This document shows, piece by piece, positions 34,801-45,044 of a DNA stretch of 64,000 nt; position 1 is the first letter of the stretch, and the number at the start of each line of letters is the position of its first letter. The notes under the pieces were generated by a model. The model ran no database searches and was not told where the DNA came from. It worked only from the letters and a program-made list of their open reading frames with translations. This stretch comes from Ananas comosus (lineage: Eukaryota > Streptophyta > Magnoliopsida > Poales > Bromeliaceae). Made by a program: the position numbers and the translations under genes. The DNA lies in the NCBI RefSeq assembly GCF_001540865.1, contig NC_033622.1, forward strand, positions 2,895,454 to 2,959,453, in the 5' to 3' direction.

Positions 34801-36330
34801 ACCGCTTTTGATGAAGCGAGGAAGTCGATGCCAAGGATGACTTTGAAGTCGTCGACGGTCGCGACGGTGAAGTTCACTGTACTCGTCCAGGGTCCTACAG
34901 CGATCGTCACCCCTTTGGCTACTCCCGCAACAGGCTGTGCTACCGAGTTGACAGGCTTGATTTTGCTCGTGTCCTTCTTAAGGTTGAGGCCTAGCCGCTT
35001 GGCCTTAGCTTCAGAGATGAAGTTGTGGGTCGCTCCAGTGTCCACGAGCGCCCGAGTGGCCCTTCCGTTGAGGATCACGTCCATGAACAGAAACTCCTTC
35101 TTGAGCGGCTTGATGCTGCTCGCCTGTCCCTGGATCGCGTTGAGAAGTCGGAGCGCAGCGCACCCATCTTTGTCTCTGCTTGATCCTGGCCCTTTTGGTC
35201 TTGGATGGGATTGACGGTCTTCTTCTTTGAGCAATCCCTTGCCCAATGATCTCCTCCGCAGACGTAGTAAGAGATCTTCTTTTTTCTGTGGAGGGGCCTT
35301 TCGCTCATGGCCCTTGTGATCTCGCTGTTCGCCGCGATCTCCATTTCCTTTGGCCTTGCCTGCCTTGGGTGGTTTGCCATAAGTGGAGTTTGGCTTCTCA
35401 TATTTCGGCGGCTTCCGCCAAGGCAATAGCAGAGCTCACGTCCTTGACTTCTCTTGCCACGAGCTCCTTGTTAGCCCATGGTTGGAGACCGTCGAGGAAG
35501 AAAAATAGTTTGTCCTCTTCAGCCATGCTAGTGATGGCAAGCATCAGCTTAGAGTACTCTTTGATGTACTCCTTGAGGGTTCCCGTGTGTTTGAGCCGTC
35601 GAAGTTGCCTTTGCTCCAAGTATTCAACGTGCTCTTGGTAGAATTGTGTCTTCAGCTCGCGCACGAAGTCTTCCCAAGTGTTGAGTTCGCATTGGCCCTT
35701 CGCGGCCTCTGCGGAATGCCGTCGCCACCACAACATCGTGTCATCTGCGAGGTATATGGAAGCGGTCTGGACCTTGTTATCCTCGTCCTCCAATCGCAGT
35801 GCCTTGAGATAGCGCTCCATGTGCCATAGGAAGTTGTCTATCTCTTTCTCATCGCGCCTGCCCTTAAAGCATTAGGGTTCAGGGATGCGGATCTTTGGGG
35901 TGCGTTCTTTCTGCGTCTCAACGCCTTGAGCCACCGCCTTCTCAAGAATGGTCACCCGCATCTTGAGGTCCTCAACCTCATCGACCCTGGTGACCAGGTC
36001 CTCCACCAGCACTTTCTGCTCGTCTTCGTGACGGGCGAGGTCTCAGCGGAACTCCTCGAGTTGTTGACGAAATGTTGCTATAGCAGCCGCAACATTGTCC
36101 TCCATGGCGTGTAGCCCGTACTCCATCATCCCCACATGTTGGGTTAGGACGGATTAGTGCTCCTCCGCTTTTGTAGCAGAGTCCTCCAACACGTTGATGC
36201 GATTCTTGAGCGAGATGGACTCTCTCGCCAGAGTCCGCGGCTTTTTGCTCTTGCCGCGCTTCGTCACCCTAGGCTCAGGCACAACGTCACCGACGGAAGC
36301 TTCCGACATCGACATGGATTCTCAACACAA
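31840..36330 (-). pseudogene. gag-pol polyprotein remnant of the chromovirus
   Basis: In element order: a gag segment (35398-35820), a zinc-knuckle remnant whose first Cys is replaced (YYVCGGDHWARDC, about 35240-35270), protease with DTGATHNF (about 35030), reverse transcriptase (34450-33900) whose catalytic box reads YPND at 34018-34029 instead of Y-x-D-D, RNase H with DASDFAIG (about 33570), the LTDN...KPGKENHVADALSRK region (33260-33420), integrase core with SMDFI and VVDRFSKYGTFI (about 32760-32840), and a chromodomain with YLVKWKNLPY followed by stops (about 31800-31880). At least one frame change (about 35400) and several stops make it non-functional. Confidence 0.85.
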
Positions 36331-36348
36331 ACTTGCTCTTATACCAAC

Positions 36349-36834
36349 TGTCACAGACTTAAGCTAAATCGCTCGATTAGCCCATGCAGCGCTCACCTTC
36401 CTTCTCAAAATGAGCAAGCCTACCTCTCTACTTGTTAAGTTAGGACCTACTCGCCCTAAACTAAGAACAAGAGAGAGAGAGAAGAAAGCTCTTCTATTAC
36501 TCTTGAAGTGGAGAATTACAAATGAGAATTTTGAGTTAAGGGTGTAGAGGCCACAACCTTATATAGGCCACTCGCCGCCCATAAAACAAACAGAAGGATG
36601 CCAAGTGGCATGAAATTACAAACCAAAAGGGGAGGCTACGAGCTCCTAAGAATCCTAATAAATACATCTTCTAGAAACATAAAAACTCTAAAAGACTCCT
36701 CGGTTCCCGCGCCATCAATCCCGATATCCGCAAAGATGCTTCTAGAAGACTTAGGCAAAATCTCAAACAGATATTTGCTTTGGAGTTTGGGTGATGCAAA
36801 GGGAAATCTCAAAGAAATTTTCTAAGTCTTGACA
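36349..36834 (-). repeat. 5' LTR of the gypsy element
   Basis: 486 bp, starting TGTCACAGACTTAAGC and ending GTCTTGACA on the plus strand. It is the fuller of the two LTRs. Confidence 0.8.
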
Positions 36835-36838
36835 TTGC

Positions 36839-37533
36839 GCATATCTCACGTAGAGGGTCATGCAAACCATGAGACTTTTTGCCTTTTGTGGATAAATCCT
36901 ATGCAACAAATTAAACTGGCTACTTGATGCATGTATGCCCTATATATACTGAGGCAATAAAAAACAAATTCAATGCACTAAAACAATTAAGCGTTATTTT
37001 GATAAATACTATTTCAGTGAATTGAAGGTATTGCATGCGACAGGAGCAGATAAAGAGTCAATTTAAAAATATACTCACACACTCGGAAGAATTCATAAGA
37101 ATTTTGAGATTTCTTCATTGATCGGTCTAATTAATTATGCTTTGGATTGGCTTAAACCTCTTAACCTGATATTACAAGTACTAGCTTGATTCACACATTT
37201 CTTAATTCCGACCACCTTTTGTATCACCACATTTATCATACGTCAAGAGGACCATAAGCTTTGGATTAGCTAAGACTTTTACCGAAGAGAAAACTTTAGA
37301 GCCTTCTACCGCTGGCGAGGTGTTGGACAGCGGCAAGGGCGTCGTGAGTTAGTTAGATCGGTGAGAGTAGGTCTAGAGGGTACCATTTTATAAAAGCATA
37401 AACTATGTAACATTTTAGGGATTCAAAGTGTTGTAAACCTTAAAGAGGATACTTGTAATCATTTTAGTTTAATAGTTATATACTCTGATACTTGATGTAC
37501 CCATATTATGTACCTATTGTACAAGTTAGTATA
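36839..37533. other. Intergenic, nothing recognised
   Basis: AT-rich DNA between two LTR elements. No open frame or repeat ends of note. Confidence 0.5.
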
Positions 37534-38229
37534 TGTTGGCATCACAAAAATAATGCCACGTGGTAGACCATAATACATAGGCAAATGGCTTCATGAGGCC
37601 AATAGGAAATGGACACACGATACACCAAGAGTAGAATACAAGGAAATCTAAACAGAAAAACGGATAACAATTAAGCGGTTAAGGTTGGCCGATATTGACC
37701 CGCAAAATCAGGGAAGTGGCCGATGATGCTTCCAACTGAATCAGGCAGGACTATAAATAAATGAAAAGTATTTGATAGAAAGGTCTTTTCCCTGTGAACA
37801 GAAGACCACTTTCAATTCTATACATTTTACTCGTTTTTCTAGGAGTAGTCTACTTGTAAACTTTCTTTCTTCCCTGTATTTACTGTATTTCTTAGGAATA
37901 GTTTTCTAAGTTAGATTTCTTAAGTCTGTATGCTGTACCAGCATCCTCTTTTTGTACGTGTTCTAAGTTTAAAGTCAATATACAAAGGCATTCTACTTTT
38001 CAGCCGACCTAAGAAAACTATGTAATACCTTATTCGGCTCATTCAGCTGAACTGATTCTGTAGTTAAGAGTACGAACTTGGCTGATCCGATCCCTCATCA
38101 GCCGAATCTCTTGACCCGTCGAAGGGCGCAAACTTCGAGGGTCACCACGTGTAGCTATTTCGCATCCCTACGCGTTTCTCTAGGGAAATCTTTGACCAGG
38201 TCAAAGATAAGGGAATTCGGCTCCTAGCA
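37534..38229 (+). repeat. Putative 5' LTR of a second gypsy element
   Basis: Starts TGTTGGCATCAC and ends CTCCTAGCA, directly followed by TTTTTGGCACGCCCGGTGG, which resembles the sequence after the LTR in Tat/Ogre-type gypsy elements. No matching 3' LTR is visible, so the limits are tentative. Confidence 0.45.
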
Positions 38230-38289
38230 ATTTTTGGCACGCCCGGTGGAACCTTTTGTCCAAGTAAATTTGTATTTCCATCTATTACA

Positions 38290-39597
38290 AACTATGGCTG
38301 ATGATAATGCCATGAATCTTCGCAATAAGTCGTTTCACAAAATTCTGAGAACGACCAAGCGAGTAATACCAAAAATGCTAACGAGCGTCATGTAGTCTTA
38401 CCAGCGAAAGGTGAGACTAGCGGTCAATCAGACCAACAAGAATCAAGTCTAGCTCAAGCGCTCGGGCAAATGACACGAGTCTTATAAGTTTTAGACCAAA
38501 ATAGTCACCGAAGCACTACTCGATTAGATGTTGTTTTAGCTGCGATCACGGCTTCTAACGAAAATATTGCCCGAATTGGGCAATTGTTAACATGAAATGA
38601 ACAACCCATGATAGGTTTACAAGGACATGTGGGTACACCAGTATTACAAAACCCAGTGACACCGGTAAACACGCAGCCTCAGGTAGCACTCTTCCAAGCT
38701 GCCTATAGATCGGCAACTCTAAACACCAGTCAACAGCCCGAAGTGGCATAGGAATTACCTTCTCCGCCACCATTGCTGGCATATTAGCCCCAAAATATGG
38801 GGATTAGAGCTGGGGGGTAAGCCCCTAATGTTATGCAGGTCCTGCAGCACAAAATTATGGAATTCCTCAAGGGTCGAATTCGGTTCAACCTCAAGCCCAT
38901 GCTCCTGCCATAGGGAATAATAATGAGTTATATGTTCAAATTGAAGATGCAATTCGCAATACTTTTGAAGTAGGAGCTAGGCCGACAATGCGGCCCGTAT
39001 TTTGATCTCCTTAGTCTGCAAATATAAATATAGAACATCTCTATCCGGCAAACTGAAAAATGTCAAAATTCAATAAATTTTCAGGCGACGAAATCGAAAA
39101 TAAGTTGAGCACGTTGCACGGTTTATGGCCCAATGTAGAGAGGCCGCCGCAGATCCTTTTCTAAAACTTAGACTATTTAATACTTCGTTAACCAAGACTG
39201 CATTTACTTGGTATATGAGTCTACCAGCTAATTCTGTCCGAGATTGGGACGAATTGGAAAGAAAATTCCATGAAAACTTCTACAGATCAGAACCTGAACT
39301 TTCGGTTACTGCTCTAGCTCAGTTTTGTCAAAAGTCAAGAGAATTGGTTGAAGAATATTTAAACCGATTTAAAATGGCAAGAAGCCGTTGCTTTGTTAGA
39401 ATGTTAGAGTCAGAATTTACTAAAATGGCAGTTAATGGACTGCATTTTAAAATAAAAGATCATTTTGAAGATAAGTATTTTTCAAATTTATTTAATTTGG
39501 GCGTTCGGGTTGCTCAATATGAGCAATTCAGGAACAATGAAGATCGGCCTAGGTGGAGCCGAGTGGTCAAAGGGGTTGATCTAAGGGCCAAATAGTT
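38290..39597 (+). pseudogene. gag remnant of a Ty3/gypsy element
   Basis: A gag-like frame begins near 38294 (MADDNAMNLRNKS) and soon breaks. The best part is an open frame of 156 residues at 39125-39595 with DPFLKLRLFNTSLT, AFTWYMSLP, WDELERKFHENFY and VEEYLNRFKMARSRC, the retrotransposon-gag pattern. It ends at 39597 with no protease or pol after it, so the element is truncated. Confidence 0.75.
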
Positions 39598-39679
39598 GAA
39601 AGCATTAACTCCCTTATGCTTCCGAAAATATAGTAGCACTAGTTGTTGCTTTTTTTACTATAGCAGTATATATATATAT

Positions 39680-40182
39680 ACTATAACAAAAACGGTGTAT
39701 AGTGACACTTTTAAATGTCGGTACAGATAAAAAAAAGTACTGTTGGCTAAATTACCGACACTTTTTAAAAGTGTTGCTATATGTAGGGTCGCTATATGTA
39801 GGGCTGCCTTGATGTTTGGCACCCACTCCTCCAGCGACCTATGGCGAAAGGACATGTGGTGATCATAGTCCTCTACAGTCCCTGCGAGATCCTCGCTGTT
39901 GAACTCCAGCCGCCGGAACCCTACCTCGTTTGTTGCGGTGGTGGAGGAGGAAAATGGGAGATGATGATTAATTTTTTTTCCCTTTTTTATTTGTAATCGG
40001 GCCGAGTGAGCTAGGTGGGGTTCGTTAAGTAAAATTTTTTTTTATTTTTGATTGGATTGAGCTTTATATTTAGGCCTTATTAGATTTTTTAAAAAAGTTT
40101 TAGCATAAATGGGACACTTTTGTTGGACACTTCTACAAAAGTGTCCCAAAAATATGTCCCTATAACCTAATTCTGTTGTAGT
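39680..40182. mobile_element. CACTA-type MITE, second copy, with a gene-like insert
   Basis: Starts ACTATAACAAAAACGG and ends TTCTGTTGTAGT, and matches 29246-29753 at both ends. On the minus strand, 39800-39920 reads as open protein-like sequence (FRRLEFNSEDLAGTVED, then HHMSFRHRSLEEWVPNIKA) that the first copy lacks. It sits in a TA-rich tract. Confidence 0.6.
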
Positions 40183-40204
40183 TATATATATAAATATATA
40201 TATA

Positions 40205-40649
40205 GAGTAGGTCTCCCGTACTTTCGAAAGTACGGAGGCCTCCGTGCTTGTAAGTTGTTATCGATGATAGGACATCCGATTTGACGATCGGCTCCGTTAG
40301 GCATAATCTACGCTGTTGAAACTATCTAGAAACCAAATTTTATAATTTTTCGACTTCATTTACCAAGCGATCAAAGGGTCTCAAAATTGACTATTTGAAC
40401 GGCCGATGTGGCACGTTTTTAAGTTCAACGGTGTAGAAGTATCCAAATTACATGAAACTTTAATAGAAAATTCTACTTAGCATCAAGAGCAAGAACAATA
40501 CTTCCGATTTGAAATTTGAGTCCTTTATCGCTATTTTTTATGAGATTTTTATTTTCAGCCGTTCATTTTGAAGCTACTCGTTCACTAGGCAAACAAAGTC
40601 AAAAAATTATAAAATTTGGTTTCTTAATAGTTCCAATAGCGTAGATCAT
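40205..40649. mobile_element. Type B palindromic MITE, cut at an assembly gap
   Basis: Starts GTAGGTCTCCCGTACTTTCG with a hairpin arm (CGTACTTTCGAAAGTACG) and the type B core. It is truncated at the single N at 40650, before the right arm. Confidence 0.65.
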
Positions 40650-40650
40650 N

Positions 40651-40690
<40 letters not shown>
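40650..40690. repeat. Ambiguous base followed by (TA)n
   Basis: An N at 40650 is followed by 40 bp of pure TA. It probably marks an assembly join in a microsatellite. Confidence 0.85.
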
Positions 40691-40691
<1 letters not shown>

Positions 40692-41239
40692 CAGGGCTGC
40701 TGTGCTCTCAGGAGCATAGAGCCCTTCGTGCTCCTAAGCCGTTTTTGATGATGGGACTTCCAAATCAACAATCGGCTCCGCTAGACTTGATCTAGCATAT
40801 TTGAAGTATATAGAAAATAAATTTTGCGATTTTTCAATATCGTTTACTTAGTGATTGAAAGGGTTCAAAATCAACGGCTGAAAATAAAAATCTTATAAAA
40901 AGTAGTGATATAGTATTAAAATTTTCGATCAGAGATATTGAACTTGTTGTAGATAGTATAAAAAATTTTCTATCAGAATTTCATCTGATTTAGATACTTC
41001 TACGCCGTTAAACTTGAAATGGTAGATATCGACCATTAAAAATTGTTCATTTTGAATCTTTTTGATCACTAAGTAAACGATATCGAAAAATCGCAAAATT
41101 TATTTTCTACATACTTCAAATATGTTAGATCAAGTTTAGCGAGCCGATCGTCGATTCGGGAATCCTATCATCAAAATCGACTCAGGAGCACGGAAGCACG
41201 GAGGGCTCTGTGCTCTTGAGAACACAAAAGACCTACTAT
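40691..41239. mobile_element. Type B palindromic MITE (GGAGCA arm)
   Basis: Starts GCAGGGCTGCTGTGCTCTCA and ends CACAAAAGACCTACTAT. Core GTTTTTGATGATGG mirrored by CTATCATCAAAATCG. The two termini differ more than in the other copies. Confidence 0.7.
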
Positions 41240-41240
41240 A

Positions 41241-42087
41241 TCTATACTATATATAAAAGCGTATAGGAATTCCGACAATGACAGACGGAATCCAAAAAGG
41301 AATAAAATAATATTCCCTATGAATGATTATGATTAATTTGTTAAAAATATCTCAAATAAAAATTAACGGTTATGATCAATCTATTAAATATAAAATAATA
41401 TTCCCTACGAATGATTATGATTAATTTGTTAAAAATATGTCAAATAAAAACGAACGGTTATGATCAATCTATTAAATTTCTACTACATATAAAAATCTAT
41501 TCCCTATAAATGGTTATGATCAATTTGTTAAAAAAATATCTCAAATAAGAACAGTTATAATCAATCTATTAAAAAATAGTATTCGCATCCATCTATAAAT
41601 TCAATCCTATTATAATCAATTTGTTAAAAAATATCTCAAATTAAAACAAACGGTTATGATCAATTTGTTAAAAAATAGCATTTCTATTAATATATTTTAC
41701 ATTAAAATTAAAATTTGAGTTTAAATTATGAATTAAATTTAATTTTTTGATATCAAATTTGAATTAATAATTAATTTTTTTATTACCGTGGATCAAAATT
41801 AAATTTTAAATTTTAAATTAAATGTGAATTAAATCTTGATGCTTTTAGTTTAAAATACATATTTAAATTTGATTCATCAAAAATCAAAAAGCATATAAAA
41901 ATATTCGATGTATATAAATAAAAGAACATGGTAGGATATTATAAATATTTTCTAATAAAATATAACACATTAATTTATAAATATAATTTTTTTTGTAAAA
42001 TTTTGGATATATATAATGTACAAATTTATATTAATTTGAAATAAATTATAGTAATTGTTACGTGCATTTGCACGTACATTCAACTAG
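41241..42087 (+). mobile_element. Short non-autonomous Helitron
   Basis: The 5' end TCTATACTATATATAAAAG follows an A. The 3' end is the hairpin ACGTGCATTTGCACGT, ten bases, then CTAG, followed by T. This is the Helitron rule (5' TC, 3' hairpin plus CTRR, insertion between A and T). No coding capacity. The 5' third holds a degenerate repeat of about 90 bp. Confidence 0.8.
41310..41690. repeat. Degenerate tandem repeat inside the Helitron
   Basis: Units of about 80-100 bp, each with GGTTATGATCAATCTATTAA or a close variant and ATCTCAAATAAAAA, are repeated about four times. Confidence 0.65.
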
Positions 42088-42109
42088 TATATATATATAT
42101 ATATATATT

Positions 42110-42365
42110 GTAGGGCTACTGTGCTATTAGGAGCACAAGAGTCCTTGTGCTTTTAAGTTCCTAACCATCCATCAATTTTGATGGGTGGTTAGGGTGGGAG
42201 AGAGAAGAGAAATTGAGAAGAAATTTAAAGAGGAGAAATTGAGGTGTTTAATTTCTCTCCAATTTATCTTCTCTCTCTCACCCTAATCACCCATCAAAAT
42301 TGATGATGATTAGGAACTTAGGAGCACAAGGGCTTCTGTGCTCCTGATAGGACAGTAGCCCAGCT
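42110..42365. mobile_element. Type C palindromic MITE, second copy
   Basis: Starts TAGGGCTACTGTGCTATTAG and ends CTCCTGATAGGACAGTAGCC. The inner arm is CCATCAATTTTGATGGGTGG and its mirror. It matches 22810-23069. The left flank is (TA)n and the right flank is a CT/CCC-rich tract. Confidence 0.7.
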
Positions 42366-42502
42366 CTCTCCAGCATCCCTCTCCCCTACGCTCTCGCCCC
42401 CTCCCTCCCCCCTGCCCCGCCCCCCGCGCACGCCCCACCCCCTCTCTCTCTCCTCCTCTATATACTAGGTCACTACTACCTAATAACTTATATACCTATA
42501 CG

Positions 42503-42728
42503 ACTAGGCTGGAATACTATCAATAGCACCAAACTATTGGTGCTATTAGTTTTTAGCCCCTGGATTGAAAAATGTGCGGTTAGGATAATATGGGCCCCCT
42601 AGGGTTGAGTGGGTGGTTGGTTGAATAGTATAATCTAACGGATAAAAATAATCGAAGGTTAAATCTAACGGTGAAAAACTCGATAGCACCAAACCCTTGG
42701 TGCTATCGATAGTATCCCAGCCGGACTC
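42503..42728. mobile_element. Type A palindromic MITE
   Basis: Starts ACTAGGCTGGAATACTATC and ends CGATAGTATCCCAGCC. The interior GGGCCCCCTAGGGTTGAGTG and AATAGTATAATCTAACGG matches other type A copies. The right flank is a CT tract and then TA. Confidence 0.7.
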
Positions 42729-43190
42729 TCTCTCTCTCTCTCGCTCTCTCTCTCTCTCTATATATATATTCACTTTATTTTCTACTGTTCATAAAATATG
42801 AACATTGTAAAGAGAGAGAGAGAGAGATAAGCAAAGAGAAAAGGAGAGAAGAAATTTTGTTTCAATTCTAATTTTATTTTATTCTATTTTATTTCTCTTG
42901 ATCTCTTTATCGCTTGGTGTTGAAAGTATCTCCATAAACCTCTTCCATGTTCGTTCTCGTAAGAGGACTTCCGGTCATACCTTGGGATAGTGTTCTCGGT
43001 TAATTCGCATGAAAGGACGGGAATACGCCTTAGGGCCATGCTACGCACCCTTCCGGATCGATCTAATTTCTTCTTCCTTTTTTAATAATTTCTGAAATTT
43101 TTGTAGCATTTAACTATGAGTTTTGCTATTTTATTTAATCACAAATTGTTAGATAATTAATCACAATTGGATTCATTTTTTTAGTACAAT
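42729..43190. other. Microsatellite and unassigned repeat-like DNA
   Basis: A CT/TA tract and a GA tract are followed by AT-rich sequence with CCGGTCATACCTTGGGATAG and GGACGGGAATACGCC. It looks like LTR or leader sequence of a retroelement, but no ends can be fixed. Confidence 0.35.
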
Positions 43191-43194
43191 ATTC

Positions 43195-44190
43195 TCCAAC
43201 AGGCGGTCCACTGTCTCCGTAGCGTCACCACAGAGGAGACATAGGGGGTTACCTGACCATCCTTTTTTCAGTAAATTATCGGTCGTAGGGATTTTCTTCT
43301 TGAGATCGAGATACCCATAAGAAGATCTTTACTTTTATAGGTATTTTCGGTTTCCAAATGTGAATTAGCATGGTATCTTAGATTCCTCCCCCTTGAGTCA
43401 TAGTATAGATCGATTTAACAGGGAACCTGTTTCCTGCATTCTATCTCCACTGTAATTCATCATGTTTATTTGTCGTCCAAAAGGAAGCAAGCATATCCTT
43501 GAATTCCCTTAGTCTTACTAAGCCATCCCAAGCCTTGTTTCAACTCCTCTCAAAATTTTTCGCCATCTCCATCTGTTAGGCGAGAAACGTTCCTTTATAT
43601 AAACTTGCTTTATAACAATCTTATCATATAGTCCTGGAAAATGCGTCTTCAAAAAAGTTTCGCCGCACCATTTGTCTGACAAATAGTCGATGAGCTCTCC
43701 ATCCCTAAGCTTGTAGTACAATCCACATTTGAAAATCCCCCTTGTGGACAACACACTCTTGCACTGTTGGGAAGTAGGAACGATCTCCTTCTAAAATAAT
43801 ATAACGTTCTAAGTAAATTGGTCCATTGTAACTTCCACTCCGTAAGTAGTCGCTACAACCACTTAATAAGTAAAGCATCATTCATAGTTGCCAAGTCCTT
43901 AACCCCTATCCTTCCTTCCTTTATACTCCTACATACGGTACTCTGGGCAACCATATAGATGCTGCCCTTGTTGCCTCCGCATCCGTTCTCAAAAGAGATT
44001 TCTCCGTAATGCCTCTAACCGCTTAATTACCCATTTAGGTGCTCTGTAAATGGAAAAAAAGTAGGGTGGCAAATTACTAGGACCGAGTTCACTAGCGTAA
44101 GCTTGTCGCCTCTTGAAAGTAATTTAGCTTGTCAACCATCAATCGTTCTGTGCGTCTTCTCGACTAAGGGCATGCTTGTTTTATCGAAAT
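43195..44190 (-). pseudogene. LINE (L1-type) reverse transcriptase C-terminal remnant
   Basis: Reading right to left with frame changes: QAKLLSRGDKLTLVNSVLV, YRAPKWVIKRLEALRR, KDLATMNDALLIKWW, then the clean 78-residue frame 43518-43754 with FKCGLYYKLRDGE, DKWCGETFLK and HFPGLYDK, then W-K-P-K-I-P-I-K-V-K and NPLCLLCGD (zinc-binding zf-RVT part). This order is that of the tail of plant non-LTR retrotransposon ORF2. Several stops break it. Confidence 0.75.
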
Positions 44191-44690
44191 TGGACTTGGG
44201 TTGAAGCGGACTTTGGATTAAAGTGAAGTTCGGTGAAAACTATTTCTTTCCCGCTATTTGTTTCGTAGTCGTGGAAGTGAAGTTTTATTAGTTCTGCTGT
44301 TTGTTTGGTAGAAAGTGTATGGCCTTAAACTATAATTTATGTATAAATAGTAAATAATTTAATAAATAAAAATAATATAATTATATTTTTATATAATTAA
44401 AATTTAATTTAAAATAATTAATTTTTTTTATATATAAATTATAGTAATACAACAATAAAATGATAAAGTAAAAAAAATTATTAATACTTAATTAATCAAT
44501 TTCTATCATATTTTAATTATACAAACTAAATAAAAATATTAAAACTTACTTAATCAATTTTTATCATATTTTAAATATACCAACTGAAAAAAAGGTAATT
44601 AGTACTATAATTAAATATATTTAAATATAACTATTTTTATCTAGTATATTATTTTATTATTTTTTTTTCACCGCTCTTCACCGTAATTGA
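44191..44690. other. Intergenic, AT-rich
   Basis: Nothing recognised apart from A/T-rich low-complexity sequence upstream of the PPR gene's promoter region. Confidence 0.45.
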
Positions 44691-45044
44691 CTTGGGCCCA
44701 TGATAAACCGAAGTCAATTACATCGTTTCAGATTAATCCGAGTTTTGACCGTAACTTTTTTATAGCTAATCAAACAACGAAAGTGATCGTTTAAGACGAG
44801 AATGACTTTCCTCCTTTTCACTTCCGCCCCACTTTCCCACAAACAAACATGCCCTAAACCTCTCCAATACTCGGTCACACCCCAACTATGCTGGAGTGAG
44901 TTTGAATTTTTACAAGTTGAGACTTGAGCCGGGCTTGTTTGGCCTTCGAAAATTTGGCCCAAGGAATCCAGCCCACAGATCTGTAAAAACTGCAGATCTC
45001 CTCGTTCGTCCTCGCCAATTCTCTCTCCTGGAAAGCAGGCAGCA
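44691..45044 (+). promoter_or_regulatory. Promoter/leader region of the PPR gene
   Basis: Contains GGGCCCA (about 44694), TTTGGCCCAAGG (about 44953) and CAGCCCACA, i.e. GGCCCA/TGGGC site II-type motifs often found before genes for organelle and growth-related proteins. No clear TATA box. Regulatory role is inferred from motif and position. Confidence 0.4.

Larger units (their letters stand above)
31560..36834 (-). mobile_element. Decayed Ty3/gypsy chromovirus
   Basis: Two terminal repeats frame a 4.6-kb interior read from right to left: gag, protease, reverse transcriptase, RNase H, integrase and chromodomain remnants. The primer-binding region next to the right LTR (minus strand) reads TTGGTATAAGAGCAAG, near the initiator-Met type. 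A purine tract lies before the left LTR. TTGC occurs outside both ends (31556-31559 and 36835-36838), perhaps part of the target duplication. The coding region is broken by many stops and frame changes, and the element is not autonomous. Confidence 0.85.

Noticed and set aside
41310..41690. CRISPR-like regular repeats
   Set aside because: The units are contiguous degenerate tandem copies without spacers, in a plant Helitron.
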